Shown here one piece after another: positions 24,601 to 35,986 of a stretch of 64,000 nt of DNA. Every line of letters begins with the position of its first letter. Position 1 is the stretch's first letter. The stretch is from Solanum dulcamara. Lineage: Eukaryota > Streptophyta > Magnoliopsida > Solanales > Solanaceae. Under the pieces are notes generated by a model. The model was not told the origin of the DNA, did no database searches, and saw nothing but the letters and a program-made list of their open reading frames with translations. The position numbers and the translations under genes were made by a program. The DNA is taken from the NCBI RefSeq assembly GCF_947179165.1, contig NC_077237.1, forward strand, positions 60,805,523 to 60,869,522, read 5' to 3'.

Positions 24601-24798
24601 TAGCCTAATTTGGTCATTCTGAAGCTGATGGAACCATCAGAATTCTATTCTGAGGTCATTTTTCGAAAGTTATGACCAAAGTCAACTTTCTAAGTTATAA
24701 AAGCTCCAAAATAGGGAAACAGGCCTAAAACCCAAATAAATGACCAAGCGACCAAACAGTTAGTGAAAGCAAGTCATAAATAACTTGGGGTCGCTACA
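21611..24798 (-). repeat. 3' LTR of minus-strand gypsy element F (3.19 kb)
   Basis: On the minus strand it starts TGTAGCGACCCC at 24798 and ends AAATTGGGTCATGACA at 21611. Both ends have the required TG...CA form, and the end sequence recurs at 29396 on the other side of the pol region. It contains a 55-bp tandem repeat (22429-22758) and a CpG-rich cluster of GCGAACGCGG motifs (24016-24165). Frames at 22033-22302 and 24098-24460 lie inside and show no family features. Confidence 0.87.
22429..22758. repeat. 55-bp tandem repeat, six units, inside LTR F
   Basis: Units open TTGGACCACAGACTTTGACC or close variants and close AACACAAGTAAG; starts fall near 22429, 22484, 22539, 22593, 22648 and 22703. 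The three right-hand units are the most alike. Confidence 0.85.
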
Positions 24799-26000
24799 GG
24801 AATGCTCTAAATGATGGAATGAATGCTTTAATTTAAAAATAAACTAAAGGGACAGTACAACATATACTACTAAAAGAACTTCCATCTATTAATGTAAGAG
24901 TAAAGAAGTAACTGAAAGCTCAAATATGCCGAGGTACTGTGCCCACACCTTATGCTTGGTCTCTCAAGTATAATCCTCGACTAGACGATGCCTCCAATGG
25001 ACATTAACCACAGGAATGGATATGGAACGCAATTGTGTAACATCTCTAGCCAAAATAGCAATTGGATACTCAATATAGCTTATACAATCATGCAAGTCAA
25101 CCGCGTCATACTGAAGCACATGGAACTTATCTGGAATATATCGGCGCTGCATCAAAATATGAAAAACATGTTGAATAGTTAAGAAAGATGGGGGCAAAGC
25201 TAACTCATATGCAACCTCATAAACTATCCTCAATATCTTAAAAAGACCAATATACCTGGGGCTAAGCTTACCCCACCTCCCAAATCTCATCACGCCCTTC
25301 ATGGGCGATACACGAAGGAATACTTTGTCACCAATGGAAAACCTCAACGGTCAACACCTATGATCCGTATAGCTCTAGTGTCTTCTCTGAGCTGTCCTGA
25401 GCTTATCCTGAATCACCCTTACATGATCTAAGGCCTCCTATATCAAGTGTATACTGCACCTCTTAGGCTCCGTAGACTCAAATAAACCTATTGGAGAGTG
25501 ACAATGCCTACCATATAAGGACTCAAACAAGGCCATATGAATACTAGAGTGGTAGATATTATTGTACGCAAACTCCACCAAGGATAAGAAATAATCCCAT
25601 CGACCCCCAAAATCCATATCACATGCTCGCAACATGTCTTTGAGAACATATATAGTGCGATCTGACTGACTATCAGTCTATAGGTGGAAAGTTCTGCTAA
25701 GGTCAACATGGTTACCCAACTCCTCTTGAAAGGTCCTCCAAAAGCTTGATGTGAACTATGAGCTCTAGTCTGAGATTATAGAAACAAGTACACCATAAAG
25801 GCGAACCACCTTCTAAATGTTAATACAAGCCAACCTCTCTGTACTGTAGGATTTATGAATGGGAAGAAAGTATGTCGACTTGGTCAATCAATCTATGATA
25901 ACCCAAATGATATCAAGACCACGAGAAGTATGAGGCAACCCCATAATAAAATCCATGGCGATCCTCTCCTATTTTTACTTAGAAATGGGTAATCCCTGAA
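24799..26000 (-). pseudogene. Ty3/gypsy integrase of element F
   Basis: Minus-strand order from 26000 down: integrase core remnants, with MLRACDMDFGGRWDYFLSLV and [20 protein letters not shown] at 25510-25635, then GRHCHSPIGLFE. The C-terminal block is at 24964-25347: FSIGDKVFLRVSPMKGVMRF, KLSPRYIGLFKILR, VAYELALPP, VFHILMQRRYIPDKF. The last is a chromovirus tail with the VSPMKGVMRFG signature and is the best kept part of this element (127 codons open). Frame changes fall between the two blocks. The noncoding tail 24799-24960 leads to the LTR start at 24798. Confidence 0.9.
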
Positions 26001-27250
26001 GCTCGCCACAAGACCTCAAATGCGCGGCCTTAACTTGTTGACAACTCAAATAATACGACACATAATCCGTAATGTCTTTCCTCATGTAGTTCCACCAGTA
26101 GTGTTGTATCTAGTCATGATAGATCTTAGTGAGCTCAATCTAGTGGCACTGCCTCAAATTAAGATCCCTCTGGCTCATGATGTATTGATGGCTCCTACTA
26201 TTAGTGTATATTTTGCATCGAACTCTATATAGGTAGTGCCTCAAAATCTTAAGTGCAAAAACTACCACCTCAAACTCCAAGTCATGAGTGGGTTAGTTGT
26301 GCTTGTGCAACTTAAGATGCCTCGACACATAAGTAATAATTTGTCCCTACTGCATTAATACATAAACTAAACTAACGCTAGATGCATCACAATAAATGAT
26401 GAGTCCCTCACCCTCAACTAGAAGAGTCAATATAGGAGCAATGGTAAGCAACTCCTTGAGCCTCAAAAATGTACTCTCACACTCCTCCGACCATACAAAT
26501 AGGATATCCTAGTGAGTCAACTGAGTCAGAGGTGCCACTATATTAGAAAACCCCTCAATAAAGTGCTTGTAGTGCCCTACCAATCCGAAAAAACTATGAA
26601 TCTCAGTCACAATGGTGGGTCTGGCCCAATCACGAGTAGACTCAATCTTCACCGACTTTGTGATAATTCCATCCTTGGAAACCATGTGCCAAAGAATGCT
26701 ATGGACTCAAACAAAAACTCATACTTTAAGAACTTAGCATAAAGGTAGTGATCTCTCAAAGTCTGGAGCACTACTCTCAAGTGCTGGTCATGCTCTTCCC
26801 GGCTCCACGAGTATACCAGAATATCATCGATGAAGTCTATGACAAATAAGTCCAAGTATGGCCTAAACACCTAAGTCATCAACTCCATGAATGCGGCAAG
26901 GGAATTAGTCGACCTAAAAGATATCACTAAGAACTCATAGTGGTTGTAATGAGTTCTAAATGCGGTCTTAGGGATGTTTGTTACCCTAATCCTCAAATAG
27001 TGGTGCCCAGATCTCAGATCGATCTTAGAAAACACCATCCTAGGCATGGGGTAATGGTTATTCACCGTCACCTTATTCAACTACCTATAATCAAAGCATA
27101 TCTACATATCATCATCCTTCTTCTTAATAAATAGGACTAGGGCACCCCAAGGTGATACACTAGGCTGAATGAATCTATTTTCCAAGAGATCTGAAAGTTG
27201 AACCCTGAAATCATTGAGCTCCTCGGAGGCCATACTATATGGTGGGATGG
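26001..27250 (-). pseudogene. Ty3/gypsy reverse transcriptase and RNase H of element F
   Basis: The minus-strand frame 27080 to 26649 is one reading frame interrupted by a single stop at 26871-26873. It contains [14 protein letters not shown], then [17 protein letters not shown], the fingers and palm strands of RT, then [19 protein letters not shown]. The catalytic FIDDIL motif has both Asp residues intact (26823-26828). [17 protein letters not shown] and [11 protein letters not shown] follow. RNase H (26000-26640) is present only as broken pieces. The enzyme copies element RNA into DNA; this copy is inactive because of the stop and the downstream breaks. Confidence 0.9.
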
Positions 27251-27900
27251 AAATAGGATGCATGCCCGGATCTACATCAATAGCGAAGTGAATATCGCGG
27301 TCAAAAAAAGGCCAGGCAGATCAACAGGAAACAGATCTAAAAACTCTAAGACTGTAGGCACTGAATCAATTATCGGGATCTCCCTATTAATATCTCTAAC
27401 ACTGGCCAAGTATGTCAAATACCCGCTAGGCACTAACACAAGCCAAGTATGCCAAACACCCGTACCCCAATTGGTGTGCGACTACAAAAGCCCTGCCATA
27501 CCACTAGCAGAATACCAGGCATGGCTAAGGTAATAGTCTTGGAATAGAAATCAAAGATCGTACGGTGTGGGGATAACTAGTCCATTCCTATAATAAAATC
27601 AAAATCCACCGTATCAAGCAAAATGATATCAACCCTAGTGTCACTCCCATAAATAATCATCACATAGGATTTAAAAACCTAATCTACTACTAAAGAATCG
27701 CCCATCGAGGTCGAAATACACAATGGCTTAATTAATGGCTTTGGGATCAAACTCAATCATGGGGAAAAATATATAGATATATAAGAATAAGTGGAGACAT
27801 TATGAAATAAAGAGAATATGTGCTGATGGCATAATAAGATCACACATTTGATCACATCGTCTGAGGCCTCAGCCTATGCTGTAGTTGAAGTTGCATAGAA
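27251..27900 (-). pseudogene. Protease/linker region of element F
   Basis: Lies between gag and RT in the correct order. It reads in fragments on the minus strand: a linker of the DIHFAIDVDPGMHPISIPPY type is visible around 27240-27300, and a stretch like DFDFIIGMDWL-SPHRTIFDF around 27550-27610. The catalytic Asp-Thr-Gly cannot be placed with confidence. The plus-strand frame at 27198-27533 is a shadow of this region. Confidence 0.6.
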
Positions 27901-29395
27901 ATGAGCCTGGGCTCCTCTACCCTGTGCATCGAGTCTGAATCTTGACCTATATCCCTGGGTACCTCCTCATGACACCTGATGACCAACCCTGCAGTCCTAG
28001 CCCTGGCCTCCGCCTCTAACCAGTGGTGCTAGTGTTGGTGTGGGTCTACCTACCTGTGGAGCTAGTTGGGCTAGCCTGCACTGAGGGCACTTAATGACCA
28101 ATGATCTAGCTCCCTAAACTCATGGCACCCATGGGAATATCTTCTGAAAGCTGGAGGTCGACCACCTCGACCTGAAGAACTAGTCTGCGAACCACCTCAG
28201 CCTTGACTTAGACCGGCACTAAAGCCAATCTGATGATGCTAATCACCCTCTGGAAGTCTGAAAAGAGGCTTGGATAGGGCAGTTAGACTGACCCGACTAA
28301 AACATCAAGCGAGATCTATCATAGAACTCCTAGGATTTAATACAGTTTCCATCATGTCTATCCTCCTTTCTAGGTCTCTTGCCGCTGGCCCTTGGGCATC
28401 ACAATGGAGCTTCTCAAATATGCGGGCATGTTCTACCACCTCCATAAACGAGCGGTGAGACTAAAGACTGAGTCTCGATCCATAGTTGGAGACTCAATTC
28501 CCTGATGAAGCACCAAAATCTTTCCTCCTTAGTAGGTGAGATCATGGTGCCATGCCTAGAGAGCTCATAGAATCAAGCCTTATACTTTGATACTATCATG
28601 GATCCCTGCTCCATTTATGAAAATTAATCATGGATCTGATTTTTGATGCTCCTGGGATGAATTGGGCCTTGAAAGCCTCTAAAAACATAGCCCATGTCAC
28701 TGGTGGAGACCTAGATAGCTAGGTCTCTTAATATGTACGCCACCACTGTCGTGCAGGACCGTCTAGTTGATAAGCAGTGAAGTTTTCTCCTCTTAAATCA
28801 ACTAGACCTAAGGTCTGCAATCGCTCTCAGCAAATAAGTAGAAACCCGTAGGTACCTCACCCACAGCCCCAAAAAACTTTAGTGTGATAGTCTAAGGAAT
28901 ACCCCGAGCATTTTCTACTCTCATAGTGGCATGATGCCCTCTAAATCATAAGGCTGAATGGTCAGTGCAGGTGGCTGCTGAACAATTAGGGCCGCTGGTG
29001 TAGGATGGTCCTACAATACTAGAGTGATGGGAGCTGGGGCATTTCGCATGCCCCTAATAGATGCCAAAATCTAGTCGAACATCACCAGTAAGTATGGTAC
29101 TGCAACTGGAGTGTGCGGTGATTGGTCTGGTCCTGGACCCACTGAGTGCTAATGTATTGGAGCTACTGGTGGCTCCATCTCCAGCTTCAGAGTCTACTCT
29201 CAGCCTAGGCTGGTATTGCAGCCTTGGCACAACCCCAAGGTTGGAATTTACATCCAACGCACGTGCGAGCCATCTTGTGAAAGAGTTGAACACATGAGAT
29301 TTATAAAAACCAACAAGAAATATACTGCACCATATCGATATAAAAATGACATATTCCTAAAGATATTATGTAGCCTCCTGAGGATAACTCACGGA
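27901..29395 (-). pseudogene. Gag of element F (decayed)
   Basis: On the minus strand the Retrotrans_gag core is plain: NFTAYQLDGPARQWWRTY (ARQWWRTY at 28731-28754), then SPPVTWAMFLEAFKAQFIP (about 28655-28705). Farther down lies a zinc knuckle with the right spacing but two cysteines lost: CHEFRELDHWSLSA at 28086-28127, where positions 4 and 14 of Cx2Cx4Hx4C have become Phe and Ala. The N-terminal part reads about 29054-29293. Multiple stops and shifts make it non-functional. Between the start region and 29395 lies a short leader; the sequence next to the LTR end (TCCGTGAGTTATCC) does not match the initiator-Met primer site and I cannot name its tRNA. Confidence 0.8.
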
Positions 29396-29745
29396 TGTCA
29401 TGACCCAATTTCTTAGATCATGATAGTGCCAACTATGACCCATCAGTAGGTAAGCCGACCCATATCCCAAAACTGTGATAATGGAATGTTAGGGTAGAAG
29501 ACCAACAATTTAATCTAAAATAGTAAAGCAATAATAGGAGCATATAATGAATAGGCGAAAGCAACTAAATATATATACAAACAAAAAGAAAGATCCTTCC
29601 TAGAACCTGAAAGTCCTATGTACAAAGCTACTAGTAAAAACAATACATGCCCAAAAAGTAGACCACAAAAATAGAGTTTTCTCAAAAAAAAAGCAAAAGA
29701 TAAGAAAAATGTATATATAGAGGGAGCCAGGTAAATATAGGATGC
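29396..29745 (-). repeat. 5' LTR of element F, last 350 bases only
   Basis: Matches 21611-21960 with a similar run (TGTCATGACCCAATTTCTTA, AGTAAGCCGACC, ATATATATACAAACAAA) and stops near 29745, where GGATGCATTGC passes into plus-strand protease sequence of element E. The rest of this LTR and the gag of E were lost together at this junction. Confidence 0.87.
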
Positions 29746-30299
29746 ATTGCATTATGATATTTGGGTGCAAATTTGTCATTTGTTACTCCATTTCTTGTTA
29801 ATAGGTTTTATGTGTTACTTGAGATTTTAATAGAGCCTTATTTGGTGTCTACCCTCATTGGTGAGTCGGTCGTTGATAGAAAGATCTATAAGAGTTGTCC
29901 CGTGTCTATCTTCCCTAAAGTTGTTCCTTGTGATCTCATAACCTTGACATGGTAAATTTTGGTGTTATTCTTGGGATGGATGGGTTGCATGCATCTTATG
30001 CTTCTATAGATTGTAGATCACGCCGAGTAAAGTTTCAATTCCTAAATAAGTCTATTCCTGAATGGTAGGGTCATGATTCGTTAGTGAAGGGTAGGTTCAC
30101 TTCTTGTCTAAAGGCCCAAAAGTTGATTACTAAGGGTTTCATCTACCACATTATGAGGATTAGGGATGTAGACTCAGAAAATCCTTCTATTGAGTTTATT
30201 TCCATGGTTAATGAGTTTTTCGGTGCCTTTCTAGGTATCTTTTCTAAAAGCAAAGTTTATTTTAGTATCGATCTCCTCCCCGATACTCATGCTATCTCA
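29746..30299 (+). pseudogene. Protease and linker of gypsy element E
   Basis: Starts mid-gene. LGANLSFVTPF at 29761-29793 is the strand following the protease active site; the catalytic Asp itself is lost at the junction. PCDLITLTW ends in TAA at 29953-29955. The following codons (GVILGMDGLHASYASIDC-like, SRRVKFQF-like) are frameshifted. From 30084 the frame is the one used by the rest of pol: GRFTSCLKAQKLITKGFIYH, then VNEFFGAFLGIFS, the linker into RT. The protease normally cleaves the polyprotein. Confidence 0.82.
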
Positions 30300-30935
30300 A
30301 TTCCTTCCTATCGAATGGAACTATCAAAATTGAAGGAGCTAAAGGAACAGTTAAAGGACTTATTTGAAAAAGGGTTCGTAATGCCAAGTATTTTGCTGTG
30401 GGGTGCTCCCGTATTGTTTGTAAAAAAGAAATATGGGTCACGTCGGATATGCATAGACTACCGATAATTAAACAAGGTGACCATTAAGAACAAATACCTA
30501 ATTCCTATGATAGATGATCTGTTTGATGAATTACAAGGGGAAAACTATTTCTCTAAGATCGATCTACGGTCCGGCTATCATCAACTAAGGGTGAGGGAGT
30601 GTGACATTCCCAAGATGGTATTTCAAACAAGGAATGATAACTTTGATTTTGTAATAATGTCTTTTGGATTGAAGAATGCATTGGGGGCATTCATGGACCT
30701 AATAAATAGGGATTTTAAGCCCTACCTTGACACTTTTATAGTGGCCTTCATTGATGATATTTTGAATTACTCTTGGGGTGAGGAAGAACATAAGAATCAT
30801 TTGAGGGTTGTGCTTCAAACCTTGAATGATAGGCAATAATTTTCCAAATTTCGTCAGAGTAAGTTTTGGTTGAAAGAGATGGGATTTCTTGGTCACATAC
30901 TATTCGGTGATTGAATCAAGGTTGATCCTAAGTAA
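30300..30935 (+). pseudogene. Reverse transcriptase of gypsy element E
   Basis: All RT motifs follow in one frame: [90 protein letters not shown], then the catalytic FIDDIL with both Asp at 30753-30758. Stops interrupt it at 30465-30467 (TAA in place of the CAA of DYRQLN), 30837-30839, 30912-30914 and 30933-30935. The frame itself is not broken, so the damage is by point mutation. Without the four stops this would be a standard-length chromovirus RT. Confidence 0.93.
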
Positions 30936-31571
30936 ATGGAAGCAGTTAAGAATTTGCCTAGACCATTCTCTCCTTCGGACATTAGGAGATTTTTGGGTCT
31001 AGCTGGGTATTATAGGAGATTCATTGAAGGGTTCTCTTCCATCTCATCTCCTATGATGAAATTGACTCAAAAGATGGCAAAGTTCCTATGTATGGATGAG
31101 AGAAGAGTTTCCAAACTTTGAAAGATTGACATACCTCCACTCCTATTTTAACTCTATCGAAAGGTTTAGAATGTTTTGTGGTGCTTAAAAGATTCATTTG
31201 GGTGTGTTTTAATGCAAAACAGTAAAGTTATAGCCTATGCTTCTAGGAAATTAAAGGTGTATAAAACTAATTACCCTACCCATGATCTTGAGTTAGCAGT
31301 CATTATATTTTTCCTAAAGATTTTGCCACACTACCTCTATCGGGTACATATGGATGTGTTTACCAATCATAAGAGTATCCAATATGTGTTTACCCAAAAG
31401 GAACTCAATCTAAGCCAAAGGACATGGCTAAAACTCCTCAAGGACTACGACATAAGTGTGCATTACCATTAGAGTAAAGTCAATGTGGTTACTGATACAC
31501 TTAGTATGGTATCTATGGGTAGTGTGTCTGATGTTGATGAAGGAAATATAGAGTTGGTGAAGGATGTTCAC
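30936..31571 (+). pseudogene. RNase H of gypsy element E
   Basis: In the same frame as RT: FSPSDIRRFLGLAGYYRRF, IEGFSSISSPMMKLT, then [77 protein letters not shown]. Stops at 31119-31121 and 31470-31472 and around 31150. RNase H degrades the RNA of the RNA-DNA hybrid. The later [11 protein letters not shown] block keeps its Asp. Confidence 0.9.
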
Positions 31572-33026
31572 TGATTGTCTAGATCAGGAGTGAAGTTGAG
31601 TGGTTCCAATGATAGAGGTATCCTTGTTCACAATAGTTCCAAATCATCTTTGATGGGGGATGTTAAGTCGAAACAAGACCTTGACCCGACATTTGTGGAG
31701 ATGAAGAAGTTGGTGAAAGAAAATAAGGTACAAGTCTTTTCGCATGGCGGAGATGGGTACTTCACTATCAAGGCCGGATATGTTCTTGATGTGGATGGAC
31801 TAAGGGAGTTTCTCTTAAAGGAGGCTCAGAATTCTTCTTATTCTATTCACCCTAGTTCGACAAGAATGTACTGAGACTTAAAGGAACTTTATTGGTAGGG
31901 TGGCATGAAAAAAGACATAACAAGGTTCATGGTTGAATTCCCAAATTGCCAACAAGTTAAGGCCGAACATCAAAGGCAGGGTAGCCTACCCTAAGACATT
32001 AAAATCTCCACTTGGTAGTGGGAAGAGGTGAACATGGACTTTGTAGAGGGTTTTCCTTATACTCGGAAATATCACGATTCGATTTGGGTGATTATTTATA
32101 AAATGACTAAGTCGGCTCATTTTGTACCAGTTAAGACTTCTTATAGTGCCGAGGATTATGATAAGTTGTATATTCAGGAATTGGATAAGGTTGCATGGTA
32201 TACCATTATCAATTATTTTGGATCGTGATACCTAGTTCACTTCTCATTTTTTGAAATCATTTCAAAAGGGTCTTGGTACCAAGGTAAATCTAAGTACCGC
32301 ATTTCATCCTCAAACTGATGGGCAAGCTGAACAAATAAATCAAACACTAGAGGATATGTTAAGGGGTTGTGTTTTGGAGTTCAAGGAGAGATGGGATGAT
32401 CATCTACCGCTTATGTAGTTTGCCTACAATAATATCTACCACTCAAGCATTAAGATGGCACCATTTGAGACTCTGTGTGGGAGACAATGTAGATCCCAGT
32501 TGGTTGGTTTGAGGTAGGTGAGATGACTTTTTTGGGTCCTGATTTTGTGCTTGATGCATTCGAAAAGGTGAGAGTCATTAAAGAAAGGTTGAAGATTTCT
32601 CAAAGTCATTCAAATTCCTACTATGATACTAGGATAAGTGATCTTGAGTTTAATGTGGATGATTCGGTATATTTGAAGGTTTCATCCATGAAAGGTGTAG
32701 TTGGGTTTGGTAATAATGGGAAATTGAGATCTAGGTATGTAGGGCCTTATAAAATCTTGAAACGTATTGGAAAGGTCGCGTATGAGTTGCAGTTACCTTT
32801 GGAAATAGCCATAGTTCATCATGTATTCCATGTGTCTATGTTAAGTAAATATTTGACCGATCCAAGTTTTATTGTCCCATTGGAAGTAGTTAATGTTGAA
32901 GAAAAACTGACCTATGAAGAGTTCCCGGTTGAAATTTTGGACTGGCAAGTTAAGAGACTGAGGAACAAAGAAGTTGCATCCGTTAAAGTCCTTGAGAGAA
33001 ACCAACAAGTTCAGAGTGTGACATAG
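31572..33026 (+). pseudogene. Integrase of gypsy element E
   Basis: After a TGA at 31572-31574 the frame gives the N-terminal zinc region (VKSKQDLDPTFVEMKKLV, GYVLDVDGLREFLLKE, HPSSTRMY, then PNCQQVKAEHQ near 31950). The core has NMDFVEGFPYTRKYHDSIWV and MTKSAHFVPVKTSYSAEDY (32028-32190). A one-base shift near 32185 moves the SIILDRDT and STAFHPQTDGQAEQINQTLE blocks (32210-32360) into another frame, and a compensating shift near 32495 restores the original one. The C-terminal domain 32523-33026 is open for 167 codons: YLKVSSMKGVVGFG, LRSRYVGPYKILKRIGKVAY, VFHVSMLSKYLTDPSFIVPL, ending with LDWQVKRLRNKEVASVKVL. Integrase inserts the cDNA; this one is inactive. Confidence 0.93.
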
Positions 33027-33323
33027 GAACCGAAAGTAGATATGATGAAGTGATACCCACATCTTTTTAATTCTACTCAAGCCTAAGGTATTAAGTTATT
33101 CATGCTCAAATGTTTAAGACTACTATGTTTCAGATTTCCTAAGTCTTCATATGCATGCATGCTTAACAAGTTGAATTTTAAAGCCATGCTTTATGCTAAG
33201 TTGAAAGATCTTATATTTTGTGCATTTCAAGTGTCATTGTATTCATGTTGGGTTGCTAGTCCTTGTGCCATGTCCTCTTCTATGCTATCTTATTCAAAGA
33301 AGATGTTCCTAAGGGAAAGATAT
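33027..33323 (+). other. 3' untranslated segment of element E with polypurine tract
   Basis: Noncoding stretch between pol and the LTR. The purine tract AAGGGAAAGATA (33311-33322) abuts the LTR start TGTAAGACCCC at 33324. The same tract and LTR start occur in H on the minus strand at 5630, so E and H belong to one family. The frame 33102-33344 crosses into the LTR and is not a gene. Confidence 0.75.
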
Positions 33324-33680
33324 TGTAAGACCCCAAAAATTTGAAAAGACCTAAAACAAGGAACAAAGGATGAAATCTCTGAAAAATGTAAAGAATGGCA
33401 CCAGGTGATGACCATAGAAGTCCATCATGGATCGTGGTACGCACTATACCTCATGGTGACTCATCGTGGTGGTGGTTCTAAAAGAGAACGTGCAAGGAAA
33501 GGACCACGATAAGGTACCATGAATCGTGGTGAGAACTATGGACCATAGTACCCTCCGTGAGATCCCTCCCTTAATGCTCCAGAAAGACTTCCAAGGCAAA
33601 TTACTATGAGTGACCACCACGAGCGTGGATCTCCTCACGTACCGTGGTGTTTTCCATAGTGGTCACTAATGCAGGTCCTC
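33324..33680 (+). repeat. 3' LTR of element E, first 357 bases
   Basis: Begins TGTAAGACCCCAAAAATTTG and holds repeated, partly palindromic CGTGGT/ACCACG motifs (33427-33660), as in the LTR of H. At 33681 a second LTR-like start (TATAAGACCCC) appears, so I read this as a head fragment interrupted by element D. The alternative is one longer LTR, 33324-35771. Confidence 0.6.
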
Positions 33681-35771
33681 TATAAGACCCCATTAAAAGA
33701 AAATTTTAACTATAAAAAAAATTCAAAGGACTTGGAAATGCCTAAGTCTATCAGTTAGTAAAAGACAAGTTTGAGTTATTACATGTCATAAGCGTGACTA
33801 TACAGGTGAAGAAAGAATTTGGAAATTTTTCTAAAGCAGGAGTTGGGTTGACAAGTACATTAAGGACTCGTAGGGGGAATGATGACTCATAGAAATGAGT
33901 CGTGATGAATCTTCAGAGACTATAACCTTGCAAGTTTTTCAGACCTGCAAGATGAGTCATTTTGATGACCCTTAGAGAGAATGATGAGTCCTAAACATGA
34001 CTCATAGAAAAAGTAATGAGGCTCGATTTTTAGGCCATTCTTAGGACATGCAAGACGAGTCGTAATGACAACTCATCACTATGTCCATGACCCATAGATT
34101 CAAGTCGTAGGGTTGCCCGCTTGTAATTTTAATGAGGTTTAGTTTGGGACTTTTCCTACATTCTAATAATGTATGTGGACGTTTTTAAGGTCTAGATTCA
34201 TTACGAATTGGAACCTAAATACTCCTAAATCTTTTATTTTCCCTTATTAATTCCCAATCAAATTTTAGACTTCTCTCCCAAGGTTCCTTAAGAGTTCTTC
34301 AAGATCAAGTCTCCTCTATCAAATTCAAGTCTAGATTCAATCAAGGTATGCGTGGATTGATTCATGAGTCCCTTCCACTCATGGAGTCCAAGGTTAAATC
34401 TCATTACTTTAGAACTTTCATTTTGATAAATTGTGTTGGGTTGTTTCAATTTCATTTTAAATCATTGTTTATAATCATCATGAATATGCTTCAACATAAA
34501 TTAAATGATTTCATGTTGAATTATAAAATCCTATGCATGGGGCTATTTCCCATGATGAATTATATGCCTTATGTTCATAGAGTTTAATGTTTTAAGGTAT
34601 TCTTATGGTTTTCAATAAAATTGATTATGTATATAAGTTTTTACTCTAAATCCAAGTATGAATTATGCTCATGAATTATAGGTATGTTTCGAATTATGAT
34701 TTTGATACAAATTATGGAAAAGGTGACGTAGGGCCCTATGTGGTGACTTAAGTCCTAATGTTAAGAATTATGCATGTATAATTTATAATGTAGAAGGGAA
34801 ATATTCACATTGCACTTATGTTACAAAATGAGCTACTCTATGAATTTCAAACCAATGACCATGTCTATGATATGATAACCATGATTAATGTGCTATGTAT
34901 ATATTCCATCGGATTTGAATTAGCACCGATTGAACTTGAGTTGAGGGCCCTACAAAAATCCTTAGTAGAAGCCTCATGTCTCATAAAATGTGTGCCACCG
35001 TAGGTTGCCTTTATTACTTAGATAGTGGATCCACATATAGCGTATGTACATGACTCGCCTAGTGGGGTAGAGTCTTCCTTGGCAAGTAGATTCCCCTTTT
35101 CTTCATTGTATAGGGAGAAAACGAGATTCTATGTTATAGCTCGCATGGTCTTATTATCGGTTATGGTTCCTATACCACACATGTATATTATCATTAAGAT
35201 ATTTTATGATCCTCAACTATATCTTATGAATGCTTTAATTCTCATGGTATTCCTCATGACTTTACTTATCCTTTTTATTATGTATGCTCTTTGTCATTGT
35301 ATCATATGATTTACATTTCACGTCATGACCACATACTTAGTATATTCAAATGTACTAATGCATATTGTTGCCTACATTATCTCATAATGTAGGGGTTGAG
35401 ATTGAAGATTGTATCCATCCTTATGGCTAGTTGAGTTTTTATGACAAAGTCTTGGTTAGTCCTCATCCATCGAGGGAAGTTTATGAGTTGTTTATTTTTA
35501 ATGACTTTTATTTCTTTACATTGAGGGTAATCTAGGGACATGTCTTAGCCCCTGCCCATGTTCATGTTTAGAGGCATTAGTTGGACAAATGTTATGTCTA
35601 TGTTGTCAAGTCACATTCTATATTTATGATTCATGTTCTAGACTCTTTTCTATGATGTTTTTGCATTAACTTTATCTTATGTATGCTTATGATATGAATA
35701 AGAGGCTTGGTTAAAGCCCTTCAGGGTTGCCATTGCCATGTTACGATTAGGCCTTAGGTCAGGTTGTGACA
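33681..35771 (+). repeat. 5' LTR of gypsy element D (about 2.09 kb)
   Basis: Ends GGTCAGGTTGTGACA directly before a primer site, so the right edge is firm. The left edge, TATAAGACCCC (TA for TG), is chosen because it gives a length like the LTR of H (2.0 kb). It contains repeated GACTCAT/ATGAGTC dyads (33865-34110), for example GACTCAT-AGAA-ATGAGTC near 33888. Frames at 34348-34587, 34818-35003 and 35025-35309 lie inside it and have no recognisable product. Confidence 0.72.
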
Positions 35772-35775
35772 AACT

Positions 35776-35787
35776 TTGTATCAGAGT
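35776..35787 (+). other. Primer-binding site of element D, initiator tRNA-Met type
   Basis: TTGTATCAGAGT matches TGGTATCAGAGC at 10 of 12 positions and lies after a four-base spacer (AACT) past the LTR end. Confidence 0.8.
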
Positions 35788-35986
35788 ACAAGGTTTAAGA
35801 TGTTCTAGGGTGTTCAACATGCCGCATCAAATAGTCTTATTCATGGTTGTTAACCATGCCACATCTATGAATAGGAGGCTATAAGATGTTTTAGTAATTC
35901 TCACCTCTTTTATGATCTATGTCATGTGGTAGAGTATGTTCTAAGACCTCCTTCCTTAATGATTGTTATTTGCAATTTTAAGAAAC

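Noticed and set aside
29054..29297. A plus-strand frame of 78 codons opposite the F gag.
   Set aside because: It is the antisense of gag N-terminal sequence with no features of its own.
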